A stretch of 64,000 bases of DNA. Origin: Phycisphaeraceae bacterium (GTDB lineage: Bacteria; Planctomycetota; Phycisphaerae; Phycisphaerales; UBA1924). The notes beneath the pieces are model-generated. The model made no database searches. It saw nothing but the letters and a program-made list of their open reading frames with translations, and was not told the origin of the DNA. Location: NCBI GenBank assembly GCA_019636615.1, contig JAHBXF010000001.1, positions 1,488,001-1,552,000 of the forward strand, in the 5' to 3' direction. Below, in pieces: positions 1 to 7,340 of this stretch. The first letter of the stretch is position 1, and every line of letters starts with the position of its first letter. The translations under genes were made by a program, and so were the position numbers.

Positions 1-298
1 AGACGGCGATTGCGTGTACGTGGCATGTGGGAACTCAGGAGGGATAGGAGAAAATCGACCGGCAGAGGAAGCGAATCAGACAAGGACCAAAGCCAGTCTA
101 TCTGATGTACCAACCCGCCGCAAGACAGTTGCGTGAATTTCACATCTTCTTCATGAGAAGGCTGGCAGCCTGCGGAACGCCAAGGGCGACTGACTGGAGC
201 CCCCACGCGACTCGGCACGGTTATGGGGCCATCGGCGCGGCGGTTGAGTAGCGGCTGAGCAGATATGTCCGCAAGGCCTTTGCCCGAGGTGTCGTGGC

Positions 299-366
299 GG
301 CGGGTGGTACCGAACGTGACAAAAGAGATTGCTCGCAACCGCGTCGCCGCTCCTTCCGGCGATCGA
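299..366 (-). repeat. Degenerate REP element (copy d)
   Basis: Read on the minus strand this has the layout of the three better REP copies at 23184, 27056 and 27801. An ATCGCCGG-type hairpin arm comes first (CCGGCGATCG at 356-365, imperfectly paired with CGTCGCCG at 342-349). About 68 bp later it ends in CCACCCGCC. The right half is diverged. It lies just upstream of the ChaN remnant and explains why the sequence before that remnant does not look like protein. Confidence 0.5.
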
Positions 367-426
367 TGCGTTGGCCCCTCACCCCGCGCGGCGGCCTGCC
401 CTTCGTCTTCCGCTCGCGCGACCGAC

Positions 427-630
427 CAGCGCGGCGTGCCCGTGGTGCACGTGGTTGGCCGGTTTCACAGCGACTTCGCGGGCGGGCTCATTCAGGCCCT
501 GCACCGGCTGAGGCCTCACACCGCCGTGGTGAACATCAGCGTGGTGAATGCATGGTCCGACACGCTGCGCCCTGAAGATGCGGGGCGCGGCGATTTCGTG
601 GTGTACGTGGGAGACCGGGCGAAAGACTGA
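427..630 (+). pseudogene. ChaN/DUF399-like lipoprotein, C-terminal remnant
   Basis: The last 60 or so codons resemble the C-terminus of ChaN-family (DUF399, Tiki-superfamily) haem-binding lipoproteins. VVHVVGRFHSDF is followed by a NISVVN strand and the closing DFVVYVGD. A full-length member is several times longer and carries its conserved residues upstream; these are absent. The frame can be extended to an ATG at 265, but the residues before about 430 are low-complexity and run across a degenerate REP element (299-366). I therefore see this as a 5'-truncated gene rather than a 121-residue protein. The family assignment is by recognition of the motif, not by a search. Confidence 0.5.
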
Positions 631-896
631 ACGCAGCGAGGGCTCCCCGGTGGGCGACTGGGCCCGGTGTGACTCGGGGCGGCATCGCGGTGCGGCATGA
701 GTGGGCGAGGCCGCGCGGCGATTGCCCGATAAACACCAGTGTGGCGCCTCCGGCTCACTGGTCGTCGAGTTTTTGCCCGCGCGGGGTGGCCCGCGCGGCG
801 TTGATCGCTAGCATCCGGGTGTTCACGAGAGAGCCGATGGGCGATGGGCGTCTGTTTCTGCCCTTTGCCCGCGGTATGAACCAAGAGGAGTGAGAC

Positions 897-2051
897 ATGA
901 CGATGAGTTCTGTTCGGGGTGTGCGTGCGCTTCTCGCGGGCTGTGTTCTTGCCGCGGCGGGCACCGCCAGCGCTTCATGGTCGTGGAACCCCATCGCCTT
1001 CGGGCCTTTGGGCGGCCTGCCCAACAACGCGTACTGGACGAGCGTTGTGGATGTTTCGGCCGATGGGCGCACGTTCGTCGGCGTGACGAGCCTGGGGCAG
1101 GTGCGGCTGCGCACGCCGGACGGAGACTTCACCCTCTCGGGCACGGGCTCACCTTTCAAGATGACCCCCGACGGGCGCACGCTCGTGGGCGGTCAGTCCG
1201 GGGCCATTCCGCAAAGGTGGGATGTCGCCAACGCGGTCAACGGCAACATCGCGTCTCAGAACATCACGTGGCAGGGCGGGCCGCTGGCCTTCGGCGCTGC
1301 CTACGGCGTTGATTCCACGGCGACGCACTTTGGCCTGCCCAGCACGTCGACCCTGCTCATCCGCCCCACGGGCCACCAGACAGCGACGAACGCCTTCCAG
1401 CAGATCAACCCGTTGGCGTCGGCGGGCGCGTTCCGCGGGCTCGCGACCGATGCGCCGATCATGGTGACGCTGGGCACTTTCCCCGGCGTGAACACCAACG
1501 CGCACCGCTGGAACTATGCCGACGGCACCGTGCAGCACTTGACGATGCCGGCGGGGTATACGAACAGCAACCCCGGCAATGTTGGACACTCGGTCTCGGC
1601 CGACGGCATGATCATCGGCGGCTCGGTGACGGTCGGCGGCGCGACGCGGCCCTACTGGTGGGATGCCGCGGGCACGCCCCACGCGGTTCCGCTCGTCGGC
1701 GGCGCCTTCGGCGGTAACCTGGGCGCGATGAACTATGCTGGCACAATCGGCGGCGGCCTGTTGAGTTATTCGGGCGGCGTCGGCAACCGGGCCCTGCTGC
1801 ACATTCTGGCTGATGGCACCACCTACAACCTGCACGATGTCTATAGCGCACAGGGGCTGCTGCCCGCCGGCTGGCGGCTCATCAACGTGCAGCACATCTC
1901 TGATGATGGCTCGCGCATCTTCTGCGTGGCGACGGCGCCGGATGGCACGTCGCGCATGGTGCTGCTGGAGGGTGAGTTGGTGCCCGCGCCCTCGGCCCTT
2001 GGCCTTCTGGCCATGGGCGGGCTGGTGGCCACGCGCCGCCGCCGGGCTTGA
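897..2051 (+). CDS. PEP-CTERM-type secreted protein with HAF-like repeats
   Basis: A 384-residue exported protein. An N-terminal signal peptide (hydrophobic residues 9-24, cleavage near TASAS) is followed by a repetitive domain. Its units look like VSADGRTFVG, MTPDGRTLVG, VSADGMIIGG and ISDDGSRIF, the pattern of HAF-type extracellular repeats that form beta-propeller-like structures. The tail has a PAPS motif, a short hydrophobic helix and RRRRA. This is the sorting signal recognised by exosortase-type transpeptidases, so the mature protein is probably processed at the inner membrane and moved to the surface. The ATG at 897 is supported by GAGGAG at 885-890. It is the first of three neighbouring genes with the same tail, each with its own ribosome-binding site. 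Substrate and role are unknown. Confidence 0.85.
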   Translation: MTMSSVRGVRALLAGCVLAAAGTASASWSWNPIAFGPLGGLPNNAYWTSVVDVSADGRTFVGVTSLGQVRLRTPDGDFTLSGTGSPFKMTPDGRTLVGGQSGAIPQRWDVANAVNGNIASQNITWQGGPLAFGAAYGVDSTATHFGLPSTSTLLIRPTGHQTATNAFQQINPLASAGAFRGLATDAPIMVTLGTFPGVNTNAHRWNYADGTVQHLTMPAGYTNSNPGNVGHSVSADGMIIGGSVTVGGATRPYWWDAAGTPHAVPLVGGAFGGNLGAMNYAGTIGGGLLSYSGGVGNRALLHILADGTTYNLHDVYSAQGLLPAGWRLINVQHISDDGSRIFCVATAPDGTSRMVLLEGELVPAPSALGLLAMGGLVATRRRRA

Positions 2052-2088
2052 GTAGCCTCAAGAACCCTTGCAAGACGCTTGATCTTTG

Positions 2089-2124
2089 ACGGCCCGGCTC
2101 TGTGCGAGTCGGGCCGTTTTTTTT
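2089..2124 (+). terminator. Rho-independent terminator
   Basis: A 12-bp stem (ACGGCCCGGCTC with GAGTCGGGCCGT, one G-T pair), a 5-nt loop, and a run of eight T (2117-2124). It ends the transcript of the gene at 897-2051 and is the clearest intrinsic terminator in the window. Confidence 0.88.
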
Positions 2125-2289
2125 CGTGGCCCGGCTCGTGGAACAGGCCTTGAGGGCGATGCGGCGGGGGAGGAGGCGAAAAAAACGTGAGATTCTGCGT
2201 GAGTATTCGGGGCGGTTCTCGCTTGAGAGGTGCAGACGTGGCCGCGGGCCGCGTGAGAACAAAGAGCACACGCACGCAAGGAGAGACAG

Positions 2290-3078
2290 ATGAAGACTCG
2301 CAGCAGCACCCGGTCCCGTATCGTTGCCCTCGTCGCGGGGTTCCTGGCATCGGCGACCGCCGCGCAGGCAGCGGTGACCATCTTCCAGTTGGACACGAAC
2401 TGGTACGGCCGGGTGGATCAGGCCAACGTGTCGATGCCCAACTCGGTCACGAACGAACTGGGCGGCGGGGCGAACTCGTGCGTGCCGACCTCGGTGGGCA
2501 ACGGGTTGCGGTTCCTGCAAACGACCTACCCGGCGGTCTACGGCACGGCGATCGTGCCGGGGTTGACGGTTGATACCGCGGTGGACATTGGCCGCAACTT
2601 CACGAGCACAACGTCAGACCTGGGAACGTCGGCTGCGAACTGGGTGGCGGGTCGCCAGAACTATGTCGAGGCCAAGAAGCCCGGCGTGTCTCAGTACGGT
2701 TCGACGCAGAACAACTTCGTGGCGTTCATGACGACCTGGTTCCCGCGCTACGCGGCGATGGAGATCGGCATTCTCCCCCGCGCCGGCGGCATCGGGCACG
2801 CCCTCACGCTCACGGGTTTCCGCTGGAACGACCTGAACAACGACGGCATCATTCAGCAGAACGAGAACGCGATCCTCAGGCTGATCGATCCGTTCGCGCC
2901 GGCGGGCAACCTTGAAATGAGCCTGTGGAAAGACGGCGCGGACTACCGCGTGACCTACTCGGGCATCGATTACAACCTGGTGTTGATGAACGCGGTGTCA
3001 CCCACTGTCATTCCTGCGCCGGGTTCCTTCGCGCTGCTGGGCATGGGCACGCTGGTGGCGGTGCGTCGCCGCCGTTGA
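2290..3078 (+). CDS. PEP-CTERM-type secreted C39/papain-like protein
   Basis: 262 residues. A signal peptide (to about A27) precedes a domain with the order of catalytic residues of C39/papain-fold cysteine peptidases: Cys64 in NSCVPTSVGN, His170 in GIGHALTLTG and Asp200 in RLIDPF. A polar DLNNDGIIQQ segment lies just before the Asp strand. The C-terminus (PAPGS, hydrophobic helix, RRRR) is an exosortase-type sorting tail. It could be a secreted peptidase or an inactive relative with a structural role. The Cys-His-Asp order is seen in the sequence; activity is inferred. The start is fixed by AAGGAG at 2278-2283. The gene is separated from its upstream neighbour by a strong terminator, so it has its own promoter. 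Confidence 0.8.
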   Translation: MKTRSSTRSRIVALVAGFLASATAAQAAVTIFQLDTNWYGRVDQANVSMPNSVTNELGGGANSCVPTSVGNGLRFLQTTYPAVYGTAIVPGLTVDTAVDIGRNFTSTTSDLGTSAANWVAGRQNYVEAKKPGVSQYGSTQNNFVAFMTTWFPRYAAMEIGILPRAGGIGHALTLTGFRWNDLNNDGIIQQNENAILRLIDPFAPAGNLEMSLWKDGADYRVTYSGIDYNLVLMNAVSPTVIPAPGSFALLGMGTLVAVRRRR

Positions 3079-3115
3079 AGCGCCCCCGCGGCCCGGGCGC
3101 GGCCCGAAGACGGAC

Positions 3116-3148
3116 ACGACGGCCCCCGCCACGCGCGGGGGTCGTTGT
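3116..3148 (+). terminator. Terminator-like hairpin without T run
   Basis: A 14-bp stem (3116-3129 with 3135-3148, two G-T pairs) around a 5-nt loop, 38 bp after the stop of the peptidase-like gene. No T tract follows, so termination may be factor-assisted, or the hairpin may protect the mRNA end. Confidence 0.45.
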
Positions 3149-3321
3149 GCGCGCGGCGGGCGCGGTTGCGTGCGGCGTTCAACGGCACGCGAAGGAAATT
3201 GTGCGCTGTGTCTGCAAGAAAGCGGGCGCGAACGGAAAGTCTCTGTGCCGGAGTTTCACGCGGGCAGATGCACGCGGCCGGCAGAGCAAAGACACACGGA
3301 TCACACCGAAGGAGACAGGCA

Positions 3322-4110
3322 ATGGCACAGAGCATGAACAGCGTGACGATGGGTCGGAAGAACAACTCTTTTATGGGGCGTGCAACGGCCGCTTCCATAC
3401 TCGCGGCGGTCGGCATGATGGCGTCCGTCGCCGGCGCCGAGATCATCGTGCTCCGCAGCGGGCAGGTGGGCAACGCGCCCGGCGTGGCGGGGCAACTGGA
3501 TGACACGGTGACGTTCCTTTCGGGCAACAACCCACCCGGCACGTTCATCAGCGCCAACGCCTTCACGCCCGCCGAGTTCGCCGGCGCGGCCACGGGCCCC
3601 GCGGCCACCGTCATCAACCCGCACGGCGCATGGGCCCCGGGCCTGAGCGACACACAGGCGAGGTGGATCAACTTCGCCGCGGACCTGCAACCAAACCCCG
3701 ACGGCACGATGGGCGGCAGCGGGCAGGGCCTGCCGGGCTCAACGCTGTACGCGATTCCCTTCATGGTGAACACGCTGGGCGCCACGGGCGGCTGGCTGAA
3801 CATGGAGTTTGCGGCGGACGACTGCATCGGCGACTGGGCGGGGTACAGCCTGCCCGGCGGCAACAACAGCGGTCTGTATATCAACGGCATGGCGACGGGC
3901 TATGGCGGCGGCAACTATGCCACGCCCACCTTCCACTCGCAGTTCATCCCCTTCACCACCGGCCTCAACCACATCTACCTGTACCAGCGTGACGCGGGCG
4001 TGCTGGTGAGCGGCATCATCTTCAGCATCAGGATCGATGTTGTGCCCGCCCCCGGCAGCGCGGCCCTGCTGGGCATGGGAACACTCGTGGCGATGCGTCG
4101 CCGCCGGTGA
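3322..4110 (+). CDS. PEP-CTERM-type secreted protein, unknown domain
   Basis: 262 residues. The ATG at 3322 is chosen over longer in-frame starts because AAGGAG lies at 3309-3314 and because the next residues lead straight into a signal peptide (hydrophobic stretch around residues 20-37, ending SVAGAE). The mature part is rich in Gly, Asn, Thr and Pro (for example GGNNSGLYINGMATGYGGGN), typical of beta-rich extracellular proteins; I recognise no enzyme motif. The tail (PAPGS, hydrophobic helix, MRRRR) nearly matches that of the gene at 2290. The two proteins therefore probably share the same sorting machinery, which is not encoded in this window. Confidence 0.8.
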   Translation: MAQSMNSVTMGRKNNSFMGRATAASILAAVGMMASVAGAEIIVLRSGQVGNAPGVAGQLDDTVTFLSGNNPPGTFISANAFTPAEFAGAATGPAATVINPHGAWAPGLSDTQARWINFAADLQPNPDGTMGGSGQGLPGSTLYAIPFMVNTLGATGGWLNMEFAADDCIGDWAGYSLPGGNNSGLYINGMATGYGGGNYATPTFHSQFIPFTTGLNHIYLYQRDAGVLVSGIIFSIRIDVVPAPGSAALLGMGTLVAMRRRR

Positions 4111-4160
4111 AGCGCGAGGTTGAAGACGCGCTGCACGCGATGAAAGGAGGCAGGTGCGGG

Positions 4161-4205
4161 CCGCCCGCTGCGGACGACGTGAGCAACGTCCTCCGCGGCG
4201 GGCGG
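4161..4205. terminator. Long hairpin between convergent genes
   Basis: A 20-bp stem (4161-4180 with 4186-4205; one mismatch, one G-T pair) with a 5-nt loop. It lies between the stops of the plus-strand PEP-CTERM gene and the minus-strand DUF4236 gene, so it may act in both directions. There is no T run on either side. Confidence 0.5.
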
Positions 4206-4221
4206 TTGTGCGCGCCGGGGA

Positions 4222-5319
4222 TCACGCGTGAGCCGGCCGCGCGGCGAGCCGGGCGCGGGCCGCGTGCCGCATGCGATCGAGGCCCACGGCCAGCGCGGCC
4301 GCGGCGGCGGGGGTCGAGGTGATGAAGCATTCGCTCAGCCCGTTCCCGCAGCGCAGGTGGAGCGAGCCGTATTCCATCACCGGCAGTTGAGGGTTGTCGC
4401 GGAAGCGGCGGTCGGGCTCGCCGTTGCGGTTGACATAGCGCCAGGTGAGGCCAACGGCGGCGGCGTCGCTCGGCCTGGCGAGGTCTTCGACCAGCCTCAC
4501 CGTGCCGCACTCAACAGACAACTCGCCGTAATCGACAGCGCCGATGCCGCGCTCGTCGTAGACCAGGATTCGATCTGGCATGAAGTAGAGCCGCTGGCGG
4601 CCGGCGGGGAGAAGGGGCGGCAGGATGTTCGTGCGTACGTTCTCGGGCGCGGCCTTGGCCAGCCGCGTGGGCGTGCGCTGGTAATGCCTCTCTGAACCGC
4701 CGTGGTAGCGGGGGTCTGAGACATCGGTCACCGCGTCAACCAGCCAGATCATGCCGGCGCGATCGAACGACTCAAAGCCGTCGAGCAGCGCGCGGTAGCA
4801 CTCGCGGTAGTCTTGCACGAGGTTGTAGCGCAGGTCGATGGCGCGACGCTCGCGCTCGAGGTGCCACAGATAGCCCACCGCGGGAAGGGCCGCGATAAGG
4901 GCCGTCACGCCGGCGGTGTGCTGACCCGAGACGAAAAGGGCGATGGCGATGGCGGCGGCCGCGCCGGCGAGCCACGGCCACACCCGGCGCCTGGCGGCGC
5001 GCCGGCGGAGTTCGGCGAGCAGTTCGTGCGATGATGAAGGGGTAAGGCGTGAAGCCGGCGCGCTGTCGATGACACGGCGATCGCCTGCCGGGCCGTTGGC
5101 CGCCGCGGCGTGAGACGCGCGGCCGGGAGTGCCGCGCCGTGCGCCGCCGAGCGTGGATCGGTAGTACACACCGCCGGTGCCGCAGTGGACATAGGCCTGG
5201 CCGCGGGCGTTGATGCCGACCCGCGCGCCGCGGATGCCGGTGGAGAGGCCGACCCCGCCCTTGGAGAGGTTGAAGCGCAGCGGGCCCGCTCTGAAACTCT
5301 TGCGAAGGTACCAGCCCAA
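4222..5319 (-). CDS. DUF4236-domain membrane protein
   Basis: About 365 residues. The N-terminus (LGWYLRKSFRAGPLRFNLSK, then GGVGLSTGIRGARVGINARG) is a DUF4236 domain, a short beta-rich module of unknown function. A central pair of hydrophobic segments (PWLAGAAAAIAIALFVSG and TALIAALPAVGYLWHL) should span the inner membrane. A soluble C-terminal region follows. I place the start at a TTG (5319-5317) because DUF4236 proteins begin at this point and AGGAGG sits 5 bases upstream (5326-5331). The open frame continues further upstream but gives only Pro/Arg-rich residues. The function is unknown. Confidence 0.75.
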   Translation of the reverse strand: MGWYLRKSFRAGPLRFNLSKGGVGLSTGIRGARVGINARGQAYVHCGTGGVYYRSTLGGARRGTPGRASHAAAANGPAGDRRVIDSAPASRLTPSSSHELLAELRRRAARRRVWPWLAGAAAAIAIALFVSGQHTAGVTALIAALPAVGYLWHLERERRAIDLRYNLVQDYRECYRALLDGFESFDRAGMIWLVDAVTDVSDPRYHGGSERHYQRTPTRLAKAAPENVRTNILPPLLPAGRQRLYFMPDRILVYDERGIGAVDYGELSVECGTVRLVEDLARPSDAAAVGLTWRYVNRNGEPDRRFRDNPQLPVMEYGSLHLRCGNGLSECFITSTPAAAAALAVGLDRMRHAARARLAARPAHA

Positions 5320-5603
5320 GGGTGGCCTCCTGGGAACGGGTTCGGGGGTGCGGCTGAGTATACCGCGGGGCGGGCGCGGTGGTTGAAGGTGGCGAGGCGG
5401 AGGTGGGTGGCGGGGGCACGGCACTTCCCCTGCCCCGCCCTCTCAACGCGGGCAGTGACGTGCACACGAGCAACGCCACACGCCGCGGTTCTGAGTGCGC
5501 TGCACGCCGAACAACCCCGCGTGATCTCGTTGCATTGAAGTGGCTGCGCCGACTTCGATGCGATGGGTGAGCCGGCGTTGTGATGTCGAAGCCGCGCGGG
5601 TGA

Positions 5604-6452
5604 TCAGCCCCAGAGGAGGGGCTGGCGGGGGGTGGGGGCGTTGATCACGGGTGGCTCGGGGTCGGCGCGCGGCGTGCGCACGGGGACAGGCACCCACGGT
5701 GTGGGGGTGTCGTGCGAGGCGACGACGAGTTTGTAGGGTGCGCGGTCGTGGTGCCGCCTGGCGATTTCGGGGCGGTTGCACTGTCGCGAGAGGTGGAGGA
5801 GCACAACGGCGTCGGTGGGTGCGATGCTGGCGACGGCCTTGGCCGATTCGGCGTTGCTCAGGTGGCCGCGCCCGCCCGTGATGCGGTCTTTGAGGAACTG
5901 CGGGCGGTCGGAGGCGTGCTGCAAGACGGGGCAGTAGTTTGATTCGATGGCGAGCACACTCACAGCGCGCAGGTGGTTGCACAGGGCCGGGGTGACGCGT
6001 CCGGTGTCGGTGGCGAGGCCGAGCTGGGCGCCCGCGCATTCGAGGCGCATGGCGACCACGCCCAAGTCGTCGTGGGCGACGAGCAGGGGGTGGACGCGCA
6101 GGGCCTGGGCGACTTCGAAGGGTTCGTCGGTGAAGATGTTGAAGCGGGCGTGCGCGATGGGGGAGCGCATGGCGCGGGCGCGGTGGTTGCGGTGGATGTG
6201 GAAGGTGATGTCGTCGCAGGCGGCCCAGCCGTCGTGGATGTGGTCGCGGTCGAGGTGGGTGAGGAGGGCGTGCCGGACGCTGCCGGGATCGATGCCGACG
6301 ATGGCCAGCAGGGCGCGGGTGCGGCGGGGGCTGAGGCCCGCGTCGAGCAGGATGGGGCCGGCGGGGGTGAGCAGCACGGAGCAGTTCCCCCCGCTGCTGC
6401 TGGAGAGGACGCAGAGTTGCGCAGGGGTTGTGCGTTGCGGCGTGGGTGGCAC
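5604..6452 (-). CDS. YycJ/WalJ-like metallo-beta-lactamase-fold hydrolase
   Basis: About 282 residues from a GTG at 6452, eight bases after the lpxA stop. Features of the YycJ/WalJ group are visible: the opening CVLSSSSGGNCSVLL, the metal-binding loop THLDRDHIHD (residues 65-74), ATDTG, ESNYCP, GRGHLSNAES and LLHLS. In the classic HxHxDH loop the second His is Asp here (H66-L-D68-R-D70-H71), which could change metal loading. The family contains nucleases and phosphodiesterase-like enzymes; the substrate cannot be predicted. The gene is probably co-transcribed with lpxA. A longer open frame overlaps lpxA, but its extra residues are Arg/Pro-rich and non-homologous. Confidence 0.72.
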   Translation of the reverse strand: MPPTPQRTTPAQLCVLSSSSGGNCSVLLTPAGPILLDAGLSPRRTRALLAIVGIDPGSVRHALLTHLDRDHIHDGWAACDDITFHIHRNHRARAMRSPIAHARFNIFTDEPFEVAQALRVHPLLVAHDDLGVVAMRLECAGAQLGLATDTGRVTPALCNHLRAVSVLAIESNYCPVLQHASDRPQFLKDRITGGRGHLSNAESAKAVASIAPTDAVVLLHLSRQCNRPEIARRHHDRAPYKLVVASHDTPTPWVPVPVRTPRADPEPPVINAPTPRQPLLWG

Positions 6453-6460
6453 GGGGGCGG

Positions 6461-7282
6461 TCAGGCGAGGTCTTCTGCGGAGACGTTGGTGTTTCGGTCG
6501 GCGCGGGCGAGGGGGCGCGTGCCGGCGGCGATGAAGTTGGCCATTTCGAGCACCGGGGGGCACCCTGGCGCGAAGCCCCGGAGCGCGGCGATGAGGTTGG
6601 CGCGGGGCATGGGTGTGCGCAGGATTTCGGCGTAGGCGCGCCGGACCATGGTGATGTGGTCGCGGGGCATGCCGCTGCGGCGCATGCCCACGAGGTTGAC
6701 GCTGCTGATGGTGTTGCGTGCGCCGACGACACAGAACGGGGGCACGTCGGTCGAAACGCCGACGTTGCCGGTCATGAAGCAGAGGCGGCCGATGCGGTTG
6801 AACTGGTGCACCGCCGAGTTGCCGCTGAGGGTGACGTTGTCTTCGAGCACGCTGTGCCCGGCGAGCAGGGCCGAGTTGGCCAGGATGACGTTGTTGCCCA
6901 CGCGCGCATCGTGCCCGGCGTGGCTGGCGACCATCATCATCACACGGTCGCCGATGGTGGTGGGCACGTCGGGCCTGGTCGCGGCGTGAACGGTAACGCC
7001 CTCGCGCAGGATGCAGTTGTTGCCGATGCGCACGCCGCCCGTGGGGTCGCCCATTTTGAACTTGAAGTCTTGCCCCGGGAAGCCCAGGCAGACGCCGGGG
7101 TAGCAGGTGGTGCCTTCACCGATGGCGACGGGGCCGCTGATGTGAACGTTGGCGAGCAGGCGAACGTCGCGGCCCAGGGTGATGCGCCCTTCGAGGATGC
7201 AGAAAGGGCCGATGGAGACGCCCTCGGCGAGGTCGCACTGTGGCCCGACGATGGCGGTGGGGTGGATGACGGTTGCGGACAT
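6461..7282 (-). CDS. lpxA: UDP-N-acetylglucosamine acyltransferase LpxA
   Basis: 273 residues. It catalyses the first step of lipid A synthesis, O-acylation of UDP-GlcNAc from an acyl-ACP, in the cytoplasm. The N-terminal two thirds is a left-handed beta-helix of hexapeptide repeats. Family motifs are clear: the PGQDFKFK region, NNCILREGVTVH, VASHAGHDARVGNN with His124 as the expected catalytic base, ILANSALLAGH, and GNSAVHQFNRIG. The C-terminal helical domain is present and length is normal (about 260). Its presence shows that this organism makes lipid A. The other early lpx genes are not adjacent. Confidence 0.92.
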   Translation of the reverse strand: MSATVIHPTAIVGPQCDLAEGVSIGPFCILEGRITLGRDVRLLANVHISGPVAIGEGTTCYPGVCLGFPGQDFKFKMGDPTGGVRIGNNCILREGVTVHAATRPDVPTTIGDRVMMMVASHAGHDARVGNNVILANSALLAGHSVLEDNVTLSGNSAVHQFNRIGRLCFMTGNVGVSTDVPPFCVVGARNTISSVNLVGMRRSGMPRDHITMVRRAYAEILRTPMPRANLIAALRGFAPGCPPVLEMANFIAAGTRPLARADRNTNVSAEDLA

Positions 7283-7340
7283 TGGGCGGATGGTACGGGG
7301 ATGGAGGGGGGATCAAGGGGGCGTGTGGGGGGGTGCGGCG

